64,000 bases of DNA from Panaeolus papilionaceus (Eukaryota; Basidiomycota; Agaricomycetes; Agaricales): positions 372,001 through 436,000 of the forward strand of contig JADNRZ010000024.1 in NCBI GenBank assembly GCA_015501605.1, given 5' to 3'. How positions within the stretch are numbered: the first letter of the stretch is position 1; the number at the start of each line of letters is the position of its first letter. Shown here piece by piece: positions 44,857 to 56,296 of this stretch. Made by a program: the position numbers and the translations under genes. Under the pieces are notes generated by a model that saw nothing but the letters and a program-made list of their open reading frames with translations, ran no database searches and was not told the origin of the DNA.

Positions 44857-45518
44857 TTATCCCGGAAGTTCCTTGTACATCAACGCAGCCCCCGTTTTCA
44901 ACCCCTCAAACGGCCTCTTTCCCCCAACCTCAAACGTCTCATATCTCACCACCTTCCCTTCCCTCCACCCCAGCCTGTTTTTCAGCAAATGGCGACTAAT
45001 TGGCGACGCGCACTCAGCCACAGCTATATCCCACCTCTCATCGTTCGCCTCGTTCAACCACTCACTCATCATACCCTTGAATAATATAACCCCTTACGAC
45101 GATGCTCATCCTTCGTTGCGCCCATCGTGAGATGTATCACCCTCTTCTCGGATATCGATCGAGGTTGCAGGATGTTGTCTTTGAACCACGAGTCGAGGTC
45201 GTTGATAAGATTGAGGATGGGGACGGCAGCGTTGTCGACCTTGGATTCGTCGACCTGGGCATCCAACGGAGACGCCATGAGACATGCGAAGATTTCATGA
45301 TCAATAGTGTCTGTGTGATTGTGCTCCTGGATGGCAACAATGGATGTTTTAAAGTCGAGACGTTCAAATAGCTCATTGTATATTGAATTAAATCCTGATT
45401 CGGATAGCTGGATGTGGCTTATTAATGGTTCCTTGTGCAGGGACATCTTCGTGATCAGAGTACGAGTAGCGAAGAGATCGGTTGGCCGAAGCGAGCGAAA
45501 TACAAAGTCGCTGGTCAT
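44857..45518 (-). pseudogene. GNAT-family N-acetyltransferase with a frameshift
   Basis: From ATG 45518 (MTSDFVFRSLRPTDL) the frame runs to the acetyl-CoA loop region (THE motif-like HLTMGATKDEHRRKGL, about 45085-45125). It then leaves frame at about 45075-45090, and the remainder continues in another frame (FKGMMSEWLNEANDERWDIA to the stop at 44857-44859). One additional T in the run would restore continuity, so a single-base deletion or sequencing error is likely. The R/Q-x-x-G-x-G/A loop is seen as EHRRKGL; its last position lies at the break. GNAT enzymes transfer acetyl from acetyl-CoA to an amine; the substrate is unknown. Length (about 220 residues) is normal for the family. Confidence 0.6.
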
Positions 45519-46502
45519 TTTTTGGTGGCGAGGAGAGCATTTCTTCCTTCGTATTCTAAGAAAAAGACCATGAACTTCAGTCTCGCTACAAAAAGGGTTT
45601 CAGGTAATTGTAACTCAGACATGCTTGGAAAAATGACGATGCATGAAACAAGGGACGACTCGCATGAGTACCCTCATTTCTCGAGCTATGAAACCACTGG
45701 AGGCATACTCGGCAAAGTAATCTCAGAAGTACAGAATCATTTCTCGTACTCATCATATGTATCTCCTTGGTAGATGCCCGTCTGGTATTTATGATGCACG
45801 AAAGTTACACGCTCCAAGTTTGAAGGACACCTACACTTCTGCTATTAATACAATATGAACATGCAAATCACTGGGCACTAGTATGCATATAATCCCGTGG
45901 TTATTCTCGTTTGGCGCCATTAGACACCAGTCGTATCCCTGAGACTTGGTGAGCGATCATCGATCATCATTCGGGCTTCTACCAAAAATGGGAATTTCTT
46001 CCTTTTGAGGTATAACCTCCAGATCCCGTCGCGGAATCGTGGATTTACATGTTCTTCAAGGAATAACAATACTACTAGGTGCTACAAACATACAATGTAA
46101 TTATAAAGACAAAAGGAAAGAGGAAAGAGTCTCTACAGATTACGATTACGAATATGATAAAGGACGGTAGGAGTAGGTTGACGAGGCGAAGACATGATTA
46201 ACCACTAGCGGCCTCTGCCAGTAGGAACTCGTGAATAGGTACAACAATCCAAAAATGATTACCTTCATCGTGGGGTATAACATGGAGAAATTATGGTCAA
46301 AGAAAAAAACAAACAAACAAGATTAAAACAATCAACGAATCAGAGAAAACATAAAAAGGAACAGAAAACAAGACGAGAACAACAGATAACATGTGCAACG
46401 GTGACAGCTATGCAATGAAATGGAGAGCCGTGATATATAAAACATTATTCAGGAAGGGTGTAACGCTGGGAGATAATAGTGAGGATGAGGGTGACGCGTG
46501 GT
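45519..46502. other. Region without recognised gene
   Basis: About 980 bp between the GNAT start and the P450 stop. It is A+T-rich, with no coding motifs seen. It should contain the P450 3' UTR. Confidence 0.4.
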
Positions 46503-48570
46503 TTATTGTTGTCGAGGGGTGAAGACGAGTTTGCACTCCATAGCGGAAGGGAAGATGACCTGAGAATTTCATATAAGTATTTGAAACGTCAAGTAATATA
46601 TCGGGTACTCACGAAGCTATCCATGATATCCATGCTCGCGTCAGTGGTCTCAGGGGGAGAGGAGATGTCAAAGTTGCGCACAAACGCAGCAACGGCGATT
46701 CGGAGCATCATATGAGCCAGGGTCTGACCACCGCAGACCTTGGTACCAGTACCAAAGGGCATCATATGAGCAGACATGGTGGCGAGGTGCTCCTTCGTAA
46801 CAGTGGGGCTTTCGATCCAACGTTCAGGAGAGAAGGTGTTGGGGGAGGGGAAGACAGTTGCGTCTCGGTGCATTGACCACGCCTGGGTACCAACAATCGT
46901 TCCGGGGGGCAGGGCATAGCCCATAAGGTCAAAGAACTCGTCAGATGGCGCGTTCTTGGGTGAAGAAGTGGGGACAACACGTTCCAGAAGACTGGGAACA
47001 GCGGTATACAATCGAAGACCTAATATACAATCGTGATTTAGAAAAACCAATTCACAAATGAGCGACTGGCCATTCGAACTGACCTTCTTTCAGGAATGCG
47101 CTTAAAAACGGCAATTCCTGTAACACGCTAAGATCCGGAAGAATCTTTGCATCGGGAACGGCCTCGTCCAATTCCGCTTGTAGCTTCTTCATGATGTCCG
47201 GCCGACGGCTCAATTCCCAGAACAGGTAGGTAATCGTGGTGGAAGTGGTATCCGTACCAGCCATCCTAACCATTCGAATTAGTTGCCGAAATCAAGATAA
47301 AACTGAGAAGGCTTACATGTGGCCAATGCACTCCGAGATTATGTCATGATCAGGCATGAGTTGAGCGGGAGAGTATCGGTATTGGAGGAGTCGTTGGAGC
47401 ATAGACTGCTTCTCAGAGTCGCCGATTTTACCAGCGTTCATCTGACCACGCATTTCATAAACACGGCTGCTCACGAACTGTGAATCGAGAAAAAAAAGAT
47501 GAGTTCCAATTTAAAAGTAAAAAGAGGAGTTGGAATTTACCTCGGCGAGAATTTTATCCGAATCGCACAGTTGCCTCCAACGGTTGTTAGGAATGCGACA
47601 CACAAAGTTCCAGGCCCATGTAGGAACGACGCTACGCTGCGAGACGAACACGGAAATATGCGTAAGCACAAAGAAACTATCAGACTGTGGATTGCCGTCT
47701 CACAAGAATACCACGCTTGGGGAAGTCATTTATCGCCGTGGAGAGGGGGTCCTCTACGTCCATGGCCCATCGACCAACTGCTCCGAGGCGATAACCAAAC
47801 GAAGAAGATACAACGACATCGACCATTAGATGTCGGAAAAGGGCGAGGCATTCCAGTGACGTCTTTCCGGATATGCTCTCGAGTGTCTGTAAAAGGAGGA
47901 TAATAAGGTTTCAGGTCGGAAATAGGCGAGATAATAAGAGACCGACATTAATGAGTTGGAAGGTATAGTCCTGCATTTCAGATTGTAGTTGGACAACGTT
48001 GTGTTGGGAATAATGAGGCGCATATGCCTTGCGGCGGACTGTATGATTAGCGTGGTCGAGAGTGGTCATGCTGATAAAACACAAAAATGAGCCAAAAAAA
48101 CGCGAAATTAGGCGCATATATGCTCATATATTTGACTAATTTACTCACGCGTGATCGTTGTTGTTGCTAAGAGAGGGTTAAAAGTTAGATTTTGGGGTAA
48201 TATTTGAACGCAAAGAAGGTAGTGCATACGTCAAGAGGCTCTTGTAGAAGTTACTCTTATCGAATTTGTGGACGGAGTAGATGCTACGCTGGACCGAGAT
48301 ATCACAGAAAACGACCTTGTTTGGTCCTACACGGACGACGGGACCGTAGATGTCAAATAGCTCCTGAATTCTCTTGCATTGACGAAGACGGACAACGTGC
48401 ATTAGTAGCGCACAGTCTGAAATAGCATAGTACCAAGGACCAGGGATGGCGCTGAGCGGTGACAAGAAAAGATTATAGATGACTCGGACGAGACAGTAGG
48501 TGAAGAGTATAGCGGCCATGACGATATAAAGATTATAAGTCAACTCCGACAAGTTAACAAAGAGCGACAT
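46503..48570 (-). CDS. Cytochrome P450 monooxygenase, nine exons
   Basis: Predicted exons on the minus strand: 48570-48230, 48166-48149 (18 bp), 48070-47947, 47886-47704, 47636-47541, 47477-47317, 47265-47084, about 47019-46613 and 46559-46503. All introns are GT-AG and phases agree, giving 522 residues. Residues 12-35 form the N-terminal ER-membrane anchor, followed by the Pro-rich hinge (SAIPGP). The I-helix has AGTDTTS (about 310-316) for oxygen activation, the K-helix E368-x-x-R371, and the heme loop FGTGTKVCGG with Cys464 as iron ligand. Microsomal class II P450s hydroxylate lipophilic compounds with electrons from P450 reductase. The substrate cannot be deduced, and no biosynthetic partner genes are adjacent. 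It looks intact. Confidence 0.9.
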
Positions 48571-48729
48571 TGTTGAAGACTAATAGAGCCTTATTAGAGA
48601 GATAGAGAGGTAGACGTGACGGTAATGATGGTGAAGAACGTCGTCGATGAAGGATACCCGCGAGACGGAAGAGGGGAGATGGAAGAGGGAGGAAGGAAGG
48701 AGGGGTGTCCGATTCTAACATGGCCTGTC

Positions 48730-48742
48730 CGATATATATACT
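48730..48742 (-). promoter_or_regulatory. TATA-like box upstream of the P450
   Basis: GAGTATATATATC on the minus strand, about 165 bp before the ATG. GA-rich microsatellite sequence lies further upstream (about 48812-48860). Confidence 0.4.
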
Positions 48743-48745
48743 CTC

Positions 48746-51700
48746 CGGAAGTCATAAGCTGACAAATAATTTTTTGTGAAATAACCCTTGTCGTACTTTG
48801 TTCAACCAGTGAAGAGAAAGAGAGAGAGAGGGAGACCCGGAGAGATAGAAAGAGACAATTTCCCGAAAAATCAGTTCAATTGCCATTTTAGGGTTGAAGA
48901 TCAGCAATCAAATCACGTGCACCTCCGTCCTCTCTCCTTTCCCTCCCATCTGCTCACCGGGATCTAGCTAGTGTCTAATACAATTCAGTACTCCCGCCAC
49001 TAGTGCGTCAGCCTATTCTACCTATGTCTATATGCAGACGTGCGTCTTTCCCCCCATCTACCTACTCCATACGCAGATATGTACAACGGTGATAGAATCT
49101 CATTAATGTAATCATAACGGCGATTCAAACTACTACTAATGCCCCGATGGTAGTGACAGAGATCTATTACCCCATCGACAGCATAATTCCCCTATTTTGT
49201 ACATTTCCGTTACTTACAATTTATTTTCAACCCCGATGACCACGTTCGGTCCGCTGAGTCGCTTCGTACTTCTGACTTCCCTTCTCTTTCGCCTTTCGCC
49301 GAAATCTCATTATCTTGAACCCTGCACACACACTCCCCACGTCGTTTGCTTTTGATTGACTTTCGACGAGTGTCATTGTCGACGTAGCATCTCGAAAATC
49401 TTCGCTTCGCCATTCTCCTCTGTATACGCCACAAGATCTTGTGGTGTATCCGAGAGAGAGATCTTGTACTGAGCTTTCATCTTTGACAGCTGGCTCAGCG
49501 CTGTACAAAGAAGTACTTGTATTGCAATCCATCTTCTACATGACCATAACCAAGGCTGACTCGAAGCTTTATCGACAGCTTTCGATGTCTAATGCACGTC
49601 CTTGCTTCCTCTCAGGTCAGCTAGTACAATGATACGAGTCCATGCTGAGAATTTTTCTCGGTCTACTTCTATGTATCATTACATGCTCCCCATAGCTGCT
49701 GTGAGAAGGCCATTGACCATGTTTTTTTCTCGCATCATAGACCATTCGACGACACTCTTCATATATAAAATTAGTCTAACAAAGTTTTATCTATCATACC
49801 TCTACGTAACCTTGCACTCGCTTCATTTGTTCATTTGCTCAATATACAGTCATCGCCGCCATGCCATAGTTTCATATCGGACAAACATACAGCATGCCAC
49901 ATATCGACGTACTCATATGCATATCTACTCTTTCTCATGCCTATCCATCAAAATTCAATTTTGGATATTCAACAGCCACGATTCGCACTCCTTCACCAGC
50001 TCGATAGTCTACCTTCCACATACTGAACCTAAACTCAATCACCAGCTGACTGTGTCAACATTGCTCAGAGTTAATTCAAGTACCTAGCCTTCTCTCGCCT
50101 CAGGTCATGTTCCTCGCCACGAAGGAATAAATACAGCAAGAAATCAATGAACGAATGGCTGAGTGACATTCCGGTATATAATATTAATGTACACAGCGCG
50201 GATAGTCAATAGAACACTGTATCCACAACGTCTTAGACCGCCTCTCCGGATCCATACTCACTCTCCCTCCCCCGCACCTCGTACTAATCCAATCTCAAAA
50301 GCTCGAGCATCAATCATAAGACTAATTACCAACGCCTCTTACCCCCCAACCGCCACCTCCCCTCCAACCCGCCTTAGATCCCACCAGATCCCAAGTTCCC
50401 TTACATAATGACGCACTGACAATGGCTCGAGCGGATAGCCTCAAGCTCTTCAGAAGGATGCCGAACCGAAACTTTTCGAAGCCCTACGCCGAGGTTAAAC
50501 AGAACGAAGAAACGTCTCCAGTTTAGCCTCGCAGAACACCGATATGGCTTCTTGGTCAGAGGTCTCGTATCTACGTCTTGGTTCCCCTTTTTATCTTTCT
50601 ACGATTGGTAGAGTACATCGAGTACAAACGTTCAAAGTAGAAGGGCCACATAACAGACATACATCGCGCCCCACATGATCTGCTTACTGTAACTCATCCT
50701 GCTATTACCACGAAGCAATTCAAGTCGAACCGGGTGCTTAATGTTAAAAACAAGCATTCCAATGCGTCCCGAGATAGCTCTTCCCTCGATAACGCCCTCA
50801 AGCGCGATCGCGAGTTCCGATGATGGAATGTTACCTTCAAATGAGCGAAGAGACGAACACGCGAAGAGAAACTTGAATGAATATGCATCCGTTGGAAGAG
50901 ATAGAGGTTTAGGTGTGCTCATGTACATGAATGGCTTATACACATCCGACGGGCTGTTCCGCTCGAACTGAGATATGAAGAGGTGCCGAGATCCTTTTAC
51001 TAGTTGAAAGTTTTTTCACGAGGCATTTGTACTCGTTCTTAGCATGGTCTTGCGTTCTTGACCTCTCAATCCAAGCCAGCCTCACACCTTCTACTACATA
51101 CATGGTCTTGAAGGCCATGTAACACCCGTGCGCGTCTAATCCTAACCTTATTCGCAGTTGCTTTGAACGGGCAGTCGATACTGGTATTGATAACGATCCA
51201 ATCTGATAAGTAGTAGGTTGTACACTTGGGACTTCCACCCCAAAAATTGTACAGCCCCATTCAAACCAGACACGAACACACCCTTCCTTCGCCTTTTCTA
51301 CCTTTGCACCACTCTACGCACTACCAACGTGCACTCTCCCAAGCTTACATGACATCTTACTCGCGTTAGTACCAAGTTAAAGACCGTAATTCTAAAACTC
51401 AATTCTACTTGTGCGTTCCAAATTCGACAGAGTCCCCAGTAATACATTCACAAAAAGAGCTAACCATATAATTCACCGACGGTACGCACCCACTAGCGGA
51501 TAAGTAATTCTACGGGACTCAAAAGTTGGCACCTGCGCTAATGTGCGACTCCCTCGAATCCAACTTGATGCGTTGTCAGCACAGGCGCTAAGCCTCATAA
51601 GTCCCTCTACGTCCTCTTCAAGCACATCAACATGGGATGCTATCCGTCCCTTTCGCAACTCACAATCAAGCTGCATGGATGTTCCATGTGGTCTTCCTTC

Positions 51701-54700
51701 AAGCCTTCCATGATACTCGTCCTTTGTATATACGTAGCGCAGCATCAAGATTACTCATTAGCCCATTGGCATACAAGTGTTCCGCGATGATTATACAACG
51801 CACATGCCTGCACACGCGCCTGCCCGGTCGGATGTGTCACTTTCAATCCTTCATAGAAACACGCTTCCAAAGCCCCAATCCATAGCGCCGCACCAGCAAG
51901 ACAAAGCACTCAATAGCATCTGTCAGCCATAAACGGGGTCTGACGTCCTGGTCGCGCGCCATAATCGCACATTGGGCGTTGGGTAGATGTATCGGTGCTC
52001 GGGAAGTGAGAATGAGTGAGACTAGAGCGTCATGATAATGGAGTCATTTCATTTTCTGCTAACTTCAAGGAGCGGGATGAAGTAGGTGTTCCAAATCGCC
52101 GAGTTGGCTTTGATAACTTGAAATTTTACGGGAAGATAATTTGATGATAGGGATAGATTAGATTGTAGAAGCCGTAATCTTATCAATAAGAGAACCACCT
52201 TGAGGGCAAGTGGCGCTCGTCGAAGCACTGGACGAGGAAAATGGTGCCCCTCAGTGTCTATCAGGTCTTTTTGGTCTGCCATTGAAGACAGGCAAAGTGA
52301 CCCCTCCGTTGGCATAGATCTTCACTTTCTCGTTTTGATTCGTGTAACGAAGTCCAGTCACGAATATGTGTCGCGACTCTTCGCTTATTATGGATTAAAT
52401 TTTTCAAAGCATCGCGTTTTCGTATCACTCAGCCACTGATATATTCGACGGGCATTTCGGGTCAAATATCTACAAACCTTGAAGGTTATGTGTCCCAAAG
52501 GTCCATTAGCTATGTAGGACTTGGCGAAGATGTTAACGTTCAACTAATGAGCTATCACCAAATCCATCGCATTCATGCTGTATCAATAACGATTCGAAGG
52601 TACCGCCGCTGATCAACACGCTGACACCGTCATCAACGCCCAAAAAAACTCCTATCACAACGGCCTGTCCCCTCAAGCTAATCAACATCAACGAAAAATC
52701 CCTGCTCAACGTAGCCAGGGCCTCACCCACCACTTGCCTTTCCGCCAGGAACTGTTCTAAATATAGCACAACGCCTCCAACCCTCGAGGTCCGGGCCGTG
52801 TGGATCACAACCACCCTGGTTATGAGGAACCCCCATCAAATCAGAAGCACCTAATCACTCAGCAAACGAAGTAAGTAACCTCCAGTCCCATCTGGCGCCT
52901 GATGATCTGTGCTAGGTCTGTTTTTTGTGGACGTATAATTTGATAAAGAAGGCGTTATATTATCCTCATGCTCATGGTGGTGGATATAATCGAGACGCTG
53001 AGTCAATAGGACAGTGGAACCGGGTGCATAATTAAAATTGATGGCATGCCATTGAAGGTTACCCATGATAATTATCAGGGTGCGTAAAGGTGGGGTGATG
53101 ATCAGGGCGGACTGTGAGTAGGCTCTAGGGGTGGGGTTGAGAACACCGTGCTTCGATATCAACGTTCGACCCTCGACCCTCATAGCAACGGAATTGAGGA
53201 GGTGTGCACTAATTATGTGATACAGGCCACTTATTAGGCTGAATAATTTCATCATTCTTGCGGTACACAAGTTAAATAATATTCGACATAAATTTGACAG
53301 GCACAACTCCGCTACCAAATGTCTGCATTTCGCCACATTTCACAGTACCGTTTGATAATTGTACACTCAAGCACAGAGGATGTACTAACCAGTTGATCCC
53401 ACCTCAACAGGACATTCGGCGCTGACATCGCGAAGAAGCCACAAGGCTTTGCAAGACTTGTGCTTGATTGACATGAGCCCGATCTCCACACAATAACACA
53501 GCCTCGTATGACGCACCTCCTCGCCAGATCGCCCAGAACTATATGCACAGCGATACCGAGAACTCATGTTAACACACCTGACTTCCAAGAAACCTTCCTC
53601 AGCCAGCACTAACGATTCGTCACAGCCAATCCGCCACAAGCTTAAGGAAGACCACAAAGCCTACTTAGGATCACCACATAACGGCATCATTCTCCTACCA
53701 GAACCTCCACTAACCTTTGGCTCATCTGAACCTCGATTCGATGCCCAGCACTGAATCGAGGAGGCAAGGCGATCGAGGGCTTGGCAGAAGGGCTAAAAAT
53801 TAAGTCAGGCTGGTATGTCGTCATATGGTTATCTATCATTAGAAATAAACATTACTTGAATGCCTTCCAGTGCGACTTGGAGAAAGCTTGACACTTGTAT
53901 TGGGTCGAAGAGGCTTTGATATTGATAGGCCGCTGGAATACCGCCGGAATTAAGAGGGGATGAGGGTTATGCAAGTCTGATTTACTTCGAGTAAAGACTC
54001 AAGCTTGCATGGATCCGATTGCATGGATTCAGTAAAGGGGATAAAAAAGCAGTAAACTCAGTTATGTACACTTTGTGCCACCGTACGTGTGCGGCACCGG
54101 TGTTTTCGAATTGCCTATGCAAAATGGAGAAGTTGTCGAAAGGATATGTACTTCGTGTCTGGAGAAATATGACTTCTTGTACTTTCGGACCGAGATCTAA
54201 GTTTGGCCATGTACCTTATCTTTGAAAAAACTCGAATCAATAATGATATTGGTGAACGGGCAGGTGGAGGCGGTTGCGATGCATTTACCAGTGGCGGCGG
54301 CAATCAGCATTGAGGAGTACTTGTAGTACAACAAAAAGTTAAACGCGGTATAAAGGTTGTAGACAATGGTATGATTCTAAATTATTCGTGTGCAGCAGAA
54401 TTTATGGCAGTATAAGCGATCACGAGGCTGCCTCTATTTGGTTGCAGAAGCGCTGGTGCGTGTGTTCGCGTCTATTACTAGGCTGTCACGGTTGCCGAAC
54501 AACGCCAATACGGTTCAATATTTTCCCTGTTTAAAACGCGTCATTCAACACACTGAAATAGGGCACGCTTGAGCCACGCCTGAAGGTCTTCGCAGTTGGC
54601 ACGCGCTCGGCCAGACCTCAAGGCAGCTGCAGTTTCGGTGACATGGTCGCAGACGAACATTTCGCTCCACCACCTAAAGCTCCACTTCATTTCTGGGCGT

Positions 54701-55237
54701 ACCCACCGCCTTAGCCCTCCAAAATCTTCTAGATCAATACGACTTCAGGCATGTCGTCCCGGCTCTGTTAGATATGGCGAGTATCCGAGTGTGCAAGCCG
54801 AAGACCGTCAATATCTTGAAGCAAATGACAAAACACCACCCCAAGCTCATGAAAAAACAGTGATACCCACTCCGTTCTCGTTCAACAATGTTGACTGCGC
54901 AGCACTATTGAATTAGCTGAGCGTCCTTGGACAAATCTTAGGCTGCCCCTCGAAGTCCTGGCATGCCGTCAGAAATAGGGGAGTTTGCACTGCCTTCCCA
55001 ATGCCGTTGTAGTTACCGTGATCCGAAGGCAATCACCTTTACCCACATGAGTTCAACAAGCCTGACGGAGTTCTTGGCCGTAGACAGCTGCAGGACTTGG
55101 CCAATAACCCCGAACATCGTCCCAAGACAGTCGTTGGTTCAAATTTAGAACCAACGGTCAAAATGCGCTCTCACACCGTGTTTTTGTCTTCTTCTCCCTT
55201 CTTCTGTACTATTATTATAGGTTGCACTTGATCCACG
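48746..55237. other. 6.5-kb region without recognised gene
   Basis: It includes the P450 upstream region, a GA-rich microsatellite (about 48812-48860), and long stretches with only short open frames on both strands. A perfect 9-bp stem hairpin (CCTCGATTC / GAATCGAGG) lies at about 53731-53761. I found no LTR, transposase motif, tRNA or conserved domain. Decayed repeats are possible but I cannot show them. Confidence 0.4.
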
Positions 55238-55719
55238 ATGAACGACACCTGGATAAGGAGAGCGCTGCTGCTCCTCGCTTTTGCGTCCACGCAATTCCAA
55301 GCGTTCGCGATACATCTACCTGTACGCGAATTTGCAGGGTCAGGATTTTTTGATCATTGGGATTTCTACGGGAATGTTGATAATACAACTTGGGGTATGT
55401 CGGAACGGTAACTTGCTAAACGAACTTATTCTGACGTGTCATTGGGCAGGAAATGTAACCTATGTTGATGAACCTACAGCCCGAGGTCAACAACTAATCT
55501 CTACCAATGGACAAGGGAACGCGATCCTGAGAGTTGATAACTTCACAACTCTAGTCCCTGGAGAGTTGGTTAATCGCAATTCAGTACGCTCAAAAACATA
55601 TAATAAATTTCGTGGTTACTTACGCACCTCAACTTCAGCTTCGCCTCACGACTAAAGACAGGTTCCAAATCGGGTCCTTGATTATTATTGATGTTGTGCA
55701 TATGCCGTACGGTTGTTCA
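55238..55719 (+). pseudogene. GH16-like glycoside hydrolase, N-terminal fragment
   Basis: ATG 55238 starts a signal peptide (ALLLLAFASTQFQAFA). Exons 55238-55394, 55450-55583 and 55639-55719 join in frame through two GT-AG introns and give 124 residues. The order FAGSGFFDHWDFYG, NVTYVDEPTARGQQL, RLTTKDRF and DVVHMPYGCS is that of the first third of agaric GH16 beta-glucanase-like proteins, which are secreted and act on cell-wall beta-glucans. The next exon should carry WP-x-F/W and then the catalytic E-x-D-x-x-E, but after a GTGAGC donor the DNA turns into a TA-rich repeat and nothing matches. The gene is therefore truncated. Confidence 0.7.
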
Positions 55720-56296
55720 GTGAGCACACATTTCCTTATCTTCAGGATGTTACTTTATATATATATATATATTACGCCCCAGTAGTGGCATAGCCATATG
55801 TGGGGGTTATTCGTCTACATCAGCAATCCCTGTCTGTGCTCTGGAGCACTATGTAGCACTATGTAGCGCTGTAGTGCTGTAGCATGGGTACCGGTTTACG
55901 TAGCCATCACTGGGCGCTCCATAGCACTGCATAGTGACCCTGGTCAATCTGTAGTTCTCTGTAGTGGTGCCCCTGGATTCCGTAATGCTCTGATGTGGTC
56001 ACATCTTGGTATGTATTTATCCCAGCATCATTTGAATTTCTCCGAAGTTGTGAGGATATGATCTGGATGTCCCTTTGTATTCCCCTGAGCCCTCCCAAGA
56101 TACAAACCTGGTCCACAGAAGAATTAGAATCCAGTCTGTAGTGCACAATAATAATCAGGGCGAATATATATAAGCAACAATATTATTATTTATGGGATAT
56201 ATACACGAAAATGCTCTCGACAATTGAAGAAGCGATGGAGGGATGACAGATAGATGACAGAACTAAGCTTAAACCTGATGATGGACAATACGGTAG
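55720..56296. other. Repeat-like spacer after the GH16 fragment
   Basis: Starts with a (TA)n run (about 55755-55773), followed by GTAGC-rich sequence with short inverted copies (about 55845-55960). It may be the insertion or deletion that removed the rest of the GH16 gene. No gene was recognised. Confidence 0.45.

Noticed and set aside
52533..52814. 93-codon minus-strand frame with hydrophobic segments
   Set aside because: No recognised motif, no intron signals and unremarkable length for a 6-kb region without genes.
53730..53762. Perfect 9-bp hairpin as a terminator or regulatory RNA
   Set aside because: An isolated stem in a eukaryotic intergenic region, with no supporting context.
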